Below are positions 1 to 11,200 of a stretch of 64,000 bases of DNA, piece by piece. Source of the DNA: Podarcis raffonei (lineage: Eukaryota; Chordata; Lepidosauria; Squamata; Lacertidae); assembly GCF_027172205.1 (NCBI RefSeq), contig NC_070614.1:46130001-46194000 (forward strand), written 5' to 3'. The stretch's first letter is position 1. Every line of letters begins with the position of its first letter. Below the pieces are notes generated by a model. The model was not told the origin of the DNA and made no database searches. It was given only the letters and a program-made list of their open reading frames with translations. The translations under genes and the position numbers were made by a program.

Positions 1-84
1 ACTAAAAATAAAGCATAAGATTGTCCTGTGGGTGCCATATAGGAAAGCACTTCCACCTTCAACTCCTCTCATATTTTTGTACAG

Positions 85-2070
85 GTGCTTCCCTTTTCTT
101 TGTGCAATGAACCCTGCCACTCTGGTTATCAGAAGAAAAGGAAGGAAGGGGAAAAGTTTTGTTGTTATGATTGTGCTCCATGCCCAGCAGGGAAGATCTC
201 AAACCAGACGGGTAGGTAAAGCTCTTGAATCCTGATGACCAAACAAAGAGACTGATATACAGGCGGGGCTTGAGCTGGGCCACTTATATTTAGTGAACAT
301 AACAAGATCAGGAGAGGAGGATAAATTCAAAATGCAGAACTTCAGCCATTGGGTGACACACAGCTCTTTTTTAAAGCCAGAACTCTCCGGAACTCAGTTC
401 TGGTACCTCTGAGGTGAGGATCATTGCCATACTAAGCGAATGAGGGAGGTGTTCATGGTGAATTACAACTAATGGTCAGCTATGGAGCAGAGCCCACTTC
501 CCTAAGCAAACTAAGGAAGAGTGGAATTAGGGGCGTGGCAACCCAGTGACAGCTTATGCATACCCCGAGTAAGCAGGAGCTATGAAAGGGAAAGCTTCAG
601 GCCAGCAAAGGGAAGCATTCGCTCTCCTACAATCTCTGGTATTCTATTGAATTTGAAGCCCTGGCTGACCCGGCGTTGGTTTGCAATTGTGTTAGAAGTT
701 TAATTGCTGCTTCACCAGAGGAAGCAAGGGTCCTCAGGTATAAATCCAACTATGATTGTGGGAGGGAGAAAGACCCAGCAAAGGAGTGGAAGCCCTGATA
801 GGCTAGCAAGTGGTACTTCAAAAGACAGCAACTGGCAGGCTTCAAGCGAAAGTGAGCAGAGAGAGAGCCCTGCACAAATGAACAAGCCTTAAAGGGGCAG
901 TGCACCAAACCAAAAGGTTTGCTCCTTATGTAGAACCCCAAAGCTGACCTCCACATCTCATGCCATTTTTAAATGCTACAGTATGTTCACTGCTAGTTGG
1001 TGTGCTGTCTCTCATGGCCAATGTGCCACAAATGTGCCTCAGCAGCCAGTACTGCTGTGGCAGAACAGCCATAATGTACAATTTATCACAATACATGGTT
1101 CATTCAATGGGCTAGGTCAGATGAATTGGAACTGAATTTCTAGCCAAGCTTTTATTTATGTTTCTCAGATATGGACGTATGTTTTACTTGCCCAGAAGAT
1201 CAATATCCAAACCAGAAGAGAAATGGATGCATCCCCAAAGTTATACATTTTCTGTCCTATAAAGAACCTTTAGGAATCACTTTAGCCTCACTTAGTGTCT
1301 TGTGTTCTTTGATTACTGCTTTGGTGTTGGCTATTTTTATCCAGCACAAAGATACCCCCATAGTCATAGCCAACAACCGAGATCTCACCTACACTCTCCT
1401 GGTCTCCCTCCTGCTCTGCTTCCTCTCCTCTTTGCTTTTCCTCGGCCAACCTGGGAAAGTGACCTGCCTTCTCCAACAACCTGCTTTTGGCATCATCTTC
1501 TCTGTTGCTGTTTCTTGTGTGTTGGCCAAGACCATCATTGTTTCTCTAGCATTCATAGCCACAAAGCCAGGATCTAAGATGAAGAAATGGGTGGGAAAGA
1601 GACTGGCTCATTCCATTGTCCTTTTAGGTTCCCTCATTCAAGTTGGTATCTGTACTCTGTGGCTGACAACGTCTCCCCCCTTCCCTGATCTAGACATGAA
1701 TTCAGTAGCTGAAGAAACCATTGTGCAATGTAACGTTGGGTCCGTCACCATGTTCTATTGTGTTTTAGGCTACATGGGCCTCTTGGCCCTCACCAGCTTC
1801 ATTGTGGCCTTCCTGGCCCGCAAGTTACCTGACAGTTTTAATGAAGCCCAGTTCATCACCTTCAGTATGTTAGCATTTTGCAGTGTTTGGATCTCTTTTG
1901 TTCCAACCTACCTGAGCACAAGAGGGAAACACATGGTGGCTGTGGAGATCTTCTCCATCTTGGCCTCCAGTGCTGGGTTACTGGGTTGTATCTTTTCCCC
2001 GAAATGCTACATCATTGTGCTGAGGCCTGAACTGAACAGCAGGGATCAATTAATACGAAGAAAGATCTAA
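85..2070 (+). CDS. VMN2R: Vomeronasal type-2 receptor (V2R), last two exons of a gene cut by the window edge
   Basis: This is a class C GPCR of the V2R family, a chemoreceptor expected in the membrane of vomeronasal neurons. The exon at 85-211 encodes the cysteine-rich NCD3G linker (motifs [27 protein letters not shown]) and ends in phase 1 before a GTAGGT donor. The exon at 1169-2070 follows a TTCTCAG acceptor, restores the codon ([16 protein letters not shown]) and encodes the rest of the linker plus seven hydrophobic helices, ending at a TAA at 2068-2070. Both exons are open. Exons for the ligand-binding domain should lie left of the window. Its twin at 14126-16637 differs by about nine residues in the last exon. 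An AATAAA-like signal sits near 2165. Confidence 0.93.
212..1168 (+). other. V2R intron 5 (copy 1)
   Basis: Intron between the NCD3G exon and the 7TM exon, 957 bp, with GTAGGT and TTCTCAG splice signals. It holds no gene that I can support. Compared with the copy-2 intron (1483 bp) it is about 0.5 kb shorter. Confidence 0.8.
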
Positions 2071-2414
2071 GAAAGGATTAAGACATCTGTTTTCACTCAC
2101 AATAGCATTTCTTCTTAAACCGCTTTGAGTTTTTTTTTTGACAAAATTGTATAATTTTTATGAAATAAATAAATACAGACCCTAGTGCCTGTTGGGAAAC
2201 TAGCAGGAAAAAGCCTATAAAATTAGTTATACTTATGCACTGCAGACACAAATCACCTTGAAAGCAGTTTAATGATTAAGATTTTAGTAGGTACAACATG
2301 TGAAGGGGAGTTTTATTTGTTTCTCCCACAAACAACTTTACACACACAAAGTTTCTTTGGTTTTCTGGGTAAAAAAAACAAACTGTTTAATCAACAAAGT
2401 GTGACCTCCAGGGG

Positions 2415-2540
2415 AAGATCAGTAGCTCAGAGGCAAAGCATCTGCCTTGCATGCAGAATGTTGCAGCTCCAGGTAGGGCTAGGAAAAGACTCCTATCTAA
2501 ATCCCAGGAGAGGCTGGTGCCAGGGGGTGTAGAGAACTCC
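2415..2540 (+). mobile_element. tRNA-Ala-derived SINE
   Basis: The head reads as a degenerate tRNA: A-box-like AGTAGCTCAGAGGCAAAGCA, then CTTGCATGC (anticodon-arm pattern of tRNA-Ala TGC), then CTCCAGGTAGGGCT. The Pol III boxes are decayed, so this is a SINE and not a tRNA gene. It is shared with copy 2 of the duplication (16993-17115) and so predates it. Confidence 0.6.
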
Positions 2541-2645
2541 AAAACAGTTGGACCAAGTGTTTGGCAATGTATAAGGCAGCTCCCACGTTCCTATTGGGTT
2601 TAGGCTATTTGGAGAGCTTTCAAAAATAAGTTAAGCAGCCTCCCA

Positions 2646-2659
2646 CCACTAGATGGCAG
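2646..2659 (+). promoter_or_regulatory. CTCF-like motif upstream of V1
   Basis: CCACTAGATGGCAG fits the core CTCF consensus CCACNAGRKGGCRS. It lies 169 bp upstream of the V1 leader ATG, in gene orientation. The call rests on the motif and on its recurrence before other V genes; no binding data. Confidence 0.55.
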
Positions 2660-2827
2660 TAAAAGTTCTTCCATTCTTAGAAGAAAGCAGCCGTTTACTG
2701 GCTGAGGTTTCTCTGACTCTGGTATGACAACCACTAAGGGCTGCAGAAGTCACTGAGCTCGGGCAGGAGCAAGCTTTGGTGCTTGTCTGCATTATTGAAT
2801 TGGAGGGAGATGCCCATGGGCTCCAGG

Positions 2828-3692
2828 ATGGACTCAATAACTTGGCTAACTCGGTGGAGGCATCTCTTTGGACTACTCGTCCTATATCAGTGGACTATTG
2901 GTAAGGAAACTTAGCTTATGAAACAGATACATAAATAAGCAAAGTGGGAAATAATTAAATATGAAGCCTGCAGTGTAGGAGGCTTTAGTTCAGGGTTTCA
3001 GCCAGCTTGTTGTGACCCTTCCTGTAGTACTTTCTTAAACTCATTCTCTCCCCTAGTTTTCCATCCTTGCTGAGAGAAAACAGAACTCCTTGTGCACTGC
3101 TCATATTTTAAGTACATGGATCTGGGAGGGTGGCTGAGTATTTGTATGAAAATTTTAGTTTGTCTGCAGCGATTTAAACACACATTTTTTAAAAAGCGAG
3201 GAATGGACAGAGGAAGGAAGATTGTGTTTCACTTTATCCATCCATTCCCTACATTTATACCTTGTCGAGATAGTGCTTTCTTTCATGTACTGCAGTTTTG
3301 ACATTATTTCTTGACTTCCTTCTACCAATTGCTGAATGAAAACTGACTGTGTACATTAAGGGAAACCTTTAGCATGCTTTTAATACCTTCTTCAATATCC
3401 TTCAGTCTGCGGCTCTGATTCCCAAGTGACCCAGAGTCCCTTCTCACAGAACATCCAGGAAGGGGGACTGTTTGCCATCACCTGCAGCAACCCCAATGAA
3501 TATAGCACCCATTTTTGGTACCGTCAGCAGCCTGGAAGAGCACCGACCCTCCTCTTGTATATAGCATCCCAAGAAAAGAACGAAACCAAAGGACGCTTCA
3601 CAGCAGAGTACTTGGAGAAGGGAAAGAAAAGTCGCCTGCATCTCTCTGGTGCTCAGATTCAAGACTCAGGCATATACTTTTGTGGCGTAGAG
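2828..3692 (+). CDS. TRAV: TCR V gene V1 (TRAV-like)
   Basis: Germline T-cell-receptor variable gene. The leader exon 2828-2900 (starting MDSITWLTRWRH, hydrophobic core FGLLVL) ends in phase 1 at a GTAAGG donor. The V exon 3406-3692 follows a TTCAG acceptor and restores VCGSDSQVTQSP. The Ig V fold shows the first Cys (AITCSN), core Trp (FWYRQQPG) and second Cys (DSGIYFCGVE). The frame is open and a 23-RSS follows directly, so it looks functional. The CAx-type ends and 23-RSSs of the array point to TRA; I cannot rule out use with delta from sequence alone. Near-twin of V2. It lies 0.76 kb downstream of a V2R gene on the same strand. Confidence 0.93.
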
Positions 3693-3731
3693 CACAGTGG
3701 CGCTGGAAGGGAGAGACTCATGACTATAACT
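3693..3731 (+). other. 23-RSS of V1
   Basis: Heptamer CACAGTG at 3693-3699, 23-bp spacer, nonamer ACTATAACT at 3723-3731 (6/9 to ACAAAAACC). It directly follows the V-encoding sequence. Confidence 0.88.
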
Positions 3732-3852
3732 TCAGGTCTTCTTCAGCTCTGATGTTCACCTTTACTCTGTGATACTTTGCTGCTGAAAACGTTCCCCTAC
3801 AAATGTTCATAAAGCCCAATATTAAAGAACTTACCAAGTCTCTCTCTCAATA

Positions 3853-3863
3853 ACACACATGCA

Positions 3864-3915
<52 letters not shown>
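3853..3915 (+). repeat. (CA)n(GA)n microsatellite
   Basis: Compound dinucleotide repeat, present also in copy 2 (18425-18497). The homology between the two duplicated blocks ends about 55 bp beyond it. Confidence 0.95.
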
Positions 3916-3919
<4 letters not shown>

Positions 3920-3973
3920 AATTTGTGTTAGGGAAATATGAATCTTTCAGTTTGTTTTCCCTTGTTTCCCATC

Positions 3974-4281
3974 ATGGTGGCTGTGGAGATCTTCTCCATC
4001 TTGGCCTCCAGTGCTGGGTTACTGGGTTGTATCTTTTACCCTAAGGCTACATCATGGTGATGAGGCCTGAACTGAACAGCAGGGATCCAATAGTAAGAAA
4101 AAAGTATTAAGCCACCTGTCTTCACTCATCATAGCATTTTTCATTAAAAAAAAAATCTTTTTTGAGATGTTTTACAATCAATAAAATTGTATAAATTTTA
4201 TGAAATCAATAAACAAGTGCCCTAACATCTCTTGGATAAGTAGCTGGGAGAAGATACATTCATATAATATTAGTCATAGTT
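3974..4281 (+). pseudogene. V2R relic: 3' end of 7TM exon and 3' UTR
   Basis: The first part reads [20 protein letters not shown], the helix 6-7 region of the neighbouring V2Rs, and then loses the frame (a base is missing in the PKCYIIVL stretch, leading to an early stop). The following bases match the V2R 3' UTR, including its AATAAA-type signals near 4180-4210. Only the tail of the last exon is present. It starts where copy 1 and copy 2 of the large duplication stop matching, so it probably marks an older unit boundary. Confidence 0.88.
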
Positions 4282-4840
4282 ATTCAATTTTAAATTATTA
4301 CAAAGCCTGTCCAGATATGTTGCCTTGCATTTTAATTTCCCTATTAGTTCTTATCACCACATGCTTGCTTCAGGTGTCTACAAAGAGGATTTGCTCCATG
4401 ACTGAATCTTGGTATTGAAATGCTGCAGATCAGGCTGAATTTCTCTAAATTGCATGTATATTGTTGATTGCAATATGATAGTCGCACTTTTCCATTCAGG
4501 TATTCATTGTGTGTTAGTACTTAATCTGGTTTCCTATGTGGTTTTATGAGCTGATTTTTTAAAAAAAACAAAATATGATTGTGTTTTATTACATGTGCTA
4601 TGGTTTGAAATGTAATGTTTCTCCACCCTAGAAGTGCCTTTGCAATAAATAGGAGTTGGAGGTGGATGAGCTGTGACTTTCACTTCCATTTTTTTTCAAG
4701 TTCAGAGTCTGGGGTTCTGCTTGAGAATGTCAAGAGAATGCTTTTGTGGGTGCCACACCAGCTGTGGATTCCTGGTGAGCCACCCACACATTATACTGTG
4801 GAGAAACTCTCAAAACATTGGTATAAAATTATTAACTGAC
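4282..4840. other. AT-rich intergenic DNA, nothing recognised
   Basis: Low-complexity AT-rich sequence with no supportable exon, RSS or clear repeat family. Confidence 0.6.
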
Positions 4841-4998
4841 TGAGGTGCCAACTTGAATAAAATATTGGGGTGGGATGGTATGACCTGCCCTACATAATCA
4901 ATCACATGGCATGGCACACTCACAGCATTTGAATGGCCATGCCCATCAACTTAGAGGGGTGGTCCAATCAAATTTTATTGGGGGTGTGTGAAGGGACC
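4841..4998. repeat. Interspersed repeat (unnamed family B)
   Basis: Shares GTGCCAACTT, AATCAATCACATG, CCCATCAACTTAG and GTGTGTG..GAAGGGACCT blocks in the same order with 55022-55157. Two diverged copies of one interspersed family that I cannot name. Confidence 0.55.
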
Positions 4999-5015
4999 TT
5001 GACCTCTATGTTAAT

Positions 5016-5152
5016 AGATGATAGATAGATGATAGATAGATGATAGATAGATAGATAGATGATAGCTAGATAGATGATAGATGATAGATGATAGATGATA
5101 GATGATAGATGATAGATGATAGATGATAGATGATAGATGATAGATGATAGAT

Positions 5153-5200
<48 letters not shown>
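5016..5200 (+). repeat. (GATA)n / GATAGATGATA microsatellite, left part
   Basis: About 185 bp of GATA-type repeat with a higher-order GATAGATGAT pattern in the middle. It continues on the other side of the copia element at 9946-10036, so the element sits inside one array. Serine/tyrosine-rich frames on the minus strand here are repeat artefacts. Confidence 0.95.
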
Positions 5201-5201
<1 letters not shown>

Positions 5202-8200
5202 ACATCCTGTGAGACAGGAAGATACGCAGGCTGTGACACAAACATCCTGCTCCCTTTTAAGGTGGAACGGAAATATCCTAACATCCTCCCCCTTTCCGTG
5301 TAACCTGTAGTACCTGTGGTTCAACCCAATTGCAACCTTTGTACGTAAACCTTAAGTTGTTCTCTGTTAACAACCTTAGACAACAGATCAGCAGGAATTT
5401 CATTTCCTGGCATGTAGGACACCTGAATGAGTCCTTTCTGAATACACTCTCTTGCACGATGTAGCTTAATCTGCAAGTACTTGGTTCTTTGCTTGCAACT
5501 CTCCGAGTTCAGCAAAGCCAAACAAGATCTATTGTCTTGATACACTTGTATAGGACATTTCACAGAAACCCCAATGTCCTTAAACAGTTGCATCAACCAT
5601 TCACAATCCATGAGTGAAAATGACAGAGCATTGAGTTCTGCTTCACAGGAACTTAGGCTAACTGTCGTCTGCTTTTTGCACAACCAGTCAAACAGGCAGT
5701 GGTTGTACATGTAGCATACTCCAGAAGTGCTTGTACCATCCGTGGTGTCACTTCCAAAACTTGCATCTGCAAAGATTTCAAGACCTCCAGTCTTCTGACT
5801 GGTGAACCTCAGCCTGTAGTGCATAGTCCCTTTCAAATACCGGGCTATGCGCTTCAGAGCTTTCCAATCCTGAACAGTAGGATTGTTAGCATGTCTGCTA
5901 AGCAGGTTAGTGCTTACAGCAATGTCAGGTCTTGAACATCTAGCAATGAAATTCAACTTGCCTAGAATGCATCTGTATAGCGTTGTGTCAGAAAACGCTT
6001 CAGCAGTACTGTCTACCTGGTAACCTGTCACCATCGGTGTGTCTGCTGGGTTTGCATCAACCAAATTCAACCTGGTTAACACATCAGCAATTTTCTGTGT
6101 TTGGTGTACCAGAAAATTACCTGCTTGGTCTCTCTCCACCTGCAGAGAAAGATAGTTGGATACCTCACCAAGATCCTTCATGTCAAAGTGCTCCTTCAGT
6201 TAAGCTAGGGTGCTTTGGTAAAAAGCCTGATTCTTCCAAAACATCAGAAGATCATCAACAAAACATAAACAATACAGTTTGTTTTGCCCCTCCTCCTTGA
6301 CAAACACACACGGATCAGCTTTGCCCTGGTGAAAACCTAGAGAAAGCAACGTTTCAGTGAGTTTTGTGTTCCAACACCTGGCACTCTGCTTGAGACCATA
6401 CAAGGATTTCCGCAGTTTACAGACCATTCCCTTCTGTATCTGCATCCCGTCAGGTGGAAGCATGTACAGCTCCTCCCCCAAAATCCCGTAAAAAAAAGCT
6501 GTATTTATGTCATGATGGGAAACATGCAGTTTCTCCTCCGCAGCGATCTTGAGCATCAGCCGAATGCTCTCATATTTGACCGTGGGTGAGAAGGTCTCGT
6601 GGTAATCCTGCCCTGGTACCTGTGAAAAACCTCTGGCAACCAATCTGGCTTTGTGTCTGACAACCTTGCCATTCTGGTCTGTCTTGGCCTTGAAGACCCA
6701 TTTGCTGCCAACCAGTCTCATTCCTGGGACTACCGGTACCAGCTCCCAAGTCTGGTTCCTGTTCAAGGAATCAACTTCAGCCTTCATGGCATTAAGCCAA
6801 GGCTCAGCATCTTTAGAGGTTAACTCCTGAACCTCTTTGAAGCTAGAAGGTTCCCATACCTTCTCTGAGCTACTAAGAACAGCAGTTGCCGTCTTAGCAA
6901 ACTCATCAGCAATTCTCTTTGGAGGTTTGCCTTTGGTCGCCCTTTCAGACCTGCGAACCAGACGCAAGTCTTCTGGACTCATCTCCTCCTTCTTAGGAGA
7001 AAAGTGACCAATGGTGAACAGTGGTTCTTCCAGTTCATTGTCAGACTCATCAGATGGTCTGACTGAGGCCTTTGCGCTCTTGTAGTCTGCTGTGTCATCA
7101 CTGTCACTGACAGCAGCAGCAGCGCCGCCCACTGAACTGGAATCCGAACTCTCATCATCATCATCATCATCATCCTCAGTTTCCTCAGCTTTCTCAGCAT
7201 GATCTGCTTTCTTCACATCACCTTCATCCTCCTCTGGGTAACTCTGGAAAATTCCCACATTTCCCCCCCACTTAGGATTGTACTCAACACTCCTTGTGAA
7301 CTTTATGGATTTAGAGTTAGTCATCCATACCCTGTATGCACCTTTTTCGTACCCCATGAACAAACCATGTGCCCCACGCTTCCCAAGCTTGTTGCTTTGT
7401 GGGGTGTGTACCCACATGTCAGAACCAAAGATTCTCATGTGCTTGACATTAGGTTTCTTACCAAACATTTTCTCATAGGGAGTGCAACCAATAGGTGATG
7501 ACAGTCTCCTGTTAAAAGAATAAACAAAATTCGCCAGAGCCTCCCCCCAAAACTTCTCAGGGAGGTTGGCATCATGCAACAAGGTTTTTATCCCTTGCAG
7601 CAACGTTTGATTTGCTCTCTCCGCAAGCCCATTCATCCATGGCGATCTAGGCATTGACAAGTCATGCTGGATTCCCTTCTCAGTCAGGAAAGCTTCAAAC
7701 TTGGGGCACTAGCATGTTTATTTGTGTACCTTACATTTATAAGAATCTGTTTATTTACAAAAATTTGAATAAAAATGTATTGAGAAAAAAAAAAAACTGC
7801 TGAGAAGTGAATTCCCCGCCTCGATCAGTAAACAGACAACCAATACGTTTACCGTGAGCATTCTCCAACCAAGCACAGAATGCCTTGAACTTAGGAAATG
7901 CTTGCGATTTCTGCTCGAGCATAAACACATGAATGTACCTGGAAAAAGAATCAATTAGAACCATGAAGTACCTTGCTCCTCCCAAAGAGGGCGCAAGAGG
8001 ACCTACCACGTCTGCGTGCACTAGCTGGTAGGGTTTGGAAGCCTGCCTGCTAGACTCCTTGCCTTTTGGAGCAACCTTCACCTTGTTCTCTGCACAAGGT
8101 ACACATTTCATGTGAAATTTACAGGGTTTGATGTCCAAACCTTCAACCAACCCAGGCATCTTGGCTAGCGCTTGCCAAGAGAGGTGACAAAATCTGCGAT

Positions 8201-9945
8201 GTGCATCATGAATGCATCCTGCATGAAGAACCTTGTTAGTTTGTGCAACACAACAAGTATCAGCATTAGACATAGCAACACCATTGTCATCATAAGTTAG
8301 ACAGAACAAACCATCCATCAACTTTGCATGCAAAAAGTCCTCTTTGCCTTTTCTGATGACACAGACAGTCCTCTTGAAGGAAACCTCAAAACCACGCCCA
8401 GTCAGCTGTGGGACACTAAGCAAATTGTCCGCAGCTCCTGGAACAAAAAGTACATCGCTGATGGTAGTATGCAGACTTGCAAGTTTCACAGTCCCAACTC
8501 CTGCAGCTTGCAAAGTCCTTCCATCAGCCAGGTGGATCTCTCCATCTTGAGGTGTGAAGGAGATAAACAGATGGCGGTCCTTGGCGAGATGGCGACTGGC
8601 CCCAGAATCAATAACAAACCTGGCCTTCGCTTTTAGAGCAGGTGTGCTGGCAAACATAATCTTGTTTTCCACCAGCGTGGGCTTTTGCAGCTTGCCCCCC
8701 TGCTCCTGGCCATCAGACGTGCCTTTAGCCTTTGGTGGAGCTGTGCCAGCAAACATAGCCTTGTTTTCCACTGGCGTGGGCTTTTGCAACTTGCCCCCCC
8801 CCGCTCCTGGCCATCTGCAGGCTTTATCCTTTGTTTACATCTGGCCTTCCGGCCTCTGCATAGGCTCTGACCTTGGTTCTCACGAGAAACAGAGCTCTCA
8901 GCTGCCGACTCCTTGGCTCCCCCTGGAGGCTGGAATGCTGCCTGGGATGACGTGGCAGTCTGCTCCCCCTGCAGCTTGCAACCGGTGCCCTCAGCATCCC
9001 TGCATTCACTCACATTCTGGGAAACAGCCAGGACCTCCGATGCATTCAAACCCTGGGCTGGGATGATTGGCAGGTGGGCTTTTTTCAAAGCATCCCACAT
9101 GTCACGTGCCGTGAGATTTCCAGCAAGCGTCTTTATTTCCTCCAGAGAGACGGATAAGACTATTAAATCAATGGCCTTCGAATTCTGGCCCTCCCATTTC
9201 TCTGTCCGAGGAACTGGAGTGGCTTCAGAGACAGTATGTCAGACTCCAAACTGACGCAGCAAACTCTCACACCATTTTGCCCAGGTCTGATAATTGTGCC
9301 GATTTAACTTAGGGCACTCAGTGGCCTCAGAAGCTTGGAAAAAATCCATTCCAGCTTTTTACGTGAGCCTTGCGTCTTTTTGCCTTCAAAGACGTCTTAT
9401 CTCGGCAGCCCATAAATCACGATGCCTCTGGCTCGGCTCCCAGGCCAATTAGTTTTGCCGGACTTCAAAGACTTCTTCCGCGGCAAACAGAAAAGCCTCT
9501 GCTTTCGCTTTTCCAACATACCTTTCAGCAGTCTGTCGCTGTCTTACTCTCCTGCAAGTGCCGTGAATCTGGGCCCATAACCTGTTGTTGGGATACTGCC
9601 AGGGAGATAAAGTCCATCTGAGCCCCCAAGCTCGGTGCCGGACGATCCATCGACCTCCCGTAGTCACGCAGTACCAGCAATTTAGCGACACGAAGCCTCA
9701 GGCTTAGTGCACACTCTAACAGCAGAATTCACACAGCAAAAGTTGCACAGCAGGACAGCATATTTACAGTTTATTTTGCGTAGGTCAGAACAAAATAAGA
9801 CATGACCGTCTGCTCCGACTGCTCAGGCAAAACAGCAGAAAACGAAAGGAACAGACAACATAAACATCCTGTGAGACAGGAAGATACGCAGGCTGTGACA
9901 CAAACATCCTGCTCCCTTTTAAGGTGGAACGGAAATATCCTAACA
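5198..9945 (-). mobile_element. Ty1/copia retrotransposon fossil (copia-1)
   Basis: Minus-strand Ty1/copia element. Recognisable parts in element order: gag start near 9348, a retropepsin-like protease motif (FVIDSGAS) and GAG-pre-integrase/integrase between about 8690 and 7200, reverse transcriptase (FVDDLL motif) at about 6800-6200, and RNase H (SCEAE motif) at about 5700-5350. An identical direct repeat of about 86 bp lies at both ends (5198-5283 and 9860-9945). A purine-rich tract adjoins the left repeat, as expected next to a 3' LTR. An AATAAA further inside suggests the complete 5' LTR is longer than 86 bp. The element is broken, with several breaks. Identical end repeats suggest fairly recent insertion. 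Confidence 0.92.
7709..7796. mobile_element. Short A-tailed insert within copia-1
   Basis: About 85 AT-rich bases ending in a run of A interrupt the copia integrase region and have no copia similarity. The A-tail suggests a small retroposed fragment (LINE or SINE 3' end). Family not identified. Confidence 0.5.
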
Positions 9946-9976
9946 GATAGATGATAGATAGATAGATGATAGATAA

Positions 9977-10015
<39 letters not shown>

Positions 10016-10036
10016 TAGACAGACAGACAGACAGAT
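9946..10036 (+). repeat. (GATA)n microsatellite, right part
   Basis: GATA repeats ending in a GACA run, immediately beyond the right end of copia-1. Continuation of the array at 5016-5200. Confidence 0.93.
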
Positions 10037-10668
10037 GATAGGAACATTTTTCTTCCTTTAAGACTATGGAATCATTTGGGGATATGGCATTTCTTTAAGT
10101 TCTCAGGCAAGATGCTGGCTGAACTTTAGGGTACCACTTTCTGTCTGGTGATTTCTCACCATTGAACTCTGCACTCAAATTCCCCTGTCTCAGACCTTCA
10201 AGGAGCAGATTCAACCTGCTTTTCCTAACTGAATTGTTAAAAATGCGTTTCTGATCAAAAGTGCCACTCAAAGTCCAAGATCCAATGAAGTAACTTTCTC
10301 CCTCTGCAATTATCCAGATCACAATAATTTTTCCAGCTAGAGAGAACTCTCAGGAGTTTCCTAAGGACACCAGGAAACAGTCAACAACCCAGCATAGTAA
10401 GAGCATTAAATATGCTCCTGTGCCAGTGAGATTCAGGAGTGTTGCATAGTGTGTGTGAGAGGTTTTACTGGTTTTGTTACTGTCAACACTTCTTTTTCAT
10501 TTTCATTGAGTTTTAGTAATAATTTAAGTTCACATTCAAAGTATTTCTCTGTCTGCTGATGTTATAAAGAAAGCGAAAAGTGCAACCACCAACACAGCCA
10601 AAGTCAGAAGGGGGAGTTATTTGGACACAGAGGAACCTGCATCTTCTGAGAGAGGCTTTGAAGCTACC
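10037..10668 (+). promoter_or_regulatory. 5' flank of the complete V2R gene
   Basis: Non-coding flank before V2R exon 1. I see no confident TATA box or repeat. Any promoter must lie here or in the GATA/copia DNA upstream, so the copia insertion sits within about 0.7 kb of the start codon. Confidence 0.4.
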
Positions 10669-11143
10669 ATGGTGAGGCTCTTGCTGCTCCTGCTGCTGCC
10701 TCACACAATGTGCAAAGGCAGGAGAATGAAGTGCCTTGCCGTTGATCCAATCCCTGTGCCTCATGAATGGTACCAGGCAGGTGACCTCCTCATTGGTGGG
10801 ATTGCTTCTCACATCACTTACTATTTTAAGGAATTATTATTCATGGAACATCCTTCTCAGGACCTGTTTGACACCCCACAGTAAGCAATAATATGCCCCA
10901 CAACCAAAGGGATATAAACCAATCCCATATTATCAGAAAAGAGAAAGTATGTTGATATGAACAATGGGTACATTAACAGTACATGGCCTCAGCTTACAGG
11001 ATGGTACCAAAGTCAGTGAGTTTAAGCAAATGAAGCTCTTCTGAACATTCATTCCTCCAATCTCTGTAACTGCAAACTTTCATTCTTACCAAAGCCGCCA
11101 AAGAAGTCATAAACATTACACTTCAGCTTTGTTAATTTGAGCA

Positions 11144-11200
<57 letters not shown>

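Larger units (their letters stand above)
1..3972 (+). repeat. Tandem segmental duplication, copy 1 (V2R 3' half + V gene)
   Basis: This stretch matches 14042-18552 almost base for base, including introns, 3' flanks, a SINE, the V gene and a (CA)n(GA)n tract. Homology runs to the left edge, so the duplicated block continues outside the window. It ends just after the microsatellite at about 3972, where copy 1 passes into a V2R relic and copy 2 into unrelated sequence. The unit offset is about 14.04 kb at the left end and about 14.58 kb at the right end; the difference is extra sequence inside copy 2. Confidence 0.93.

Noticed and set aside
5016-5200. Regularly spaced direct repeats as a CRISPR-like array
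   Set aside because: No unique spacers; plain microsatellite in a vertebrate genome.
4968-5324. Minus-strand frames rich in SIYLSIY and HLSS
   Set aside because: Translation of the GATA microsatellite; frames in all phases look alike. Not a protein.
8554-9066. 170-codon plus-strand frame
   Set aside because: Shadow of the minus-strand copia sequence; no independent domain.
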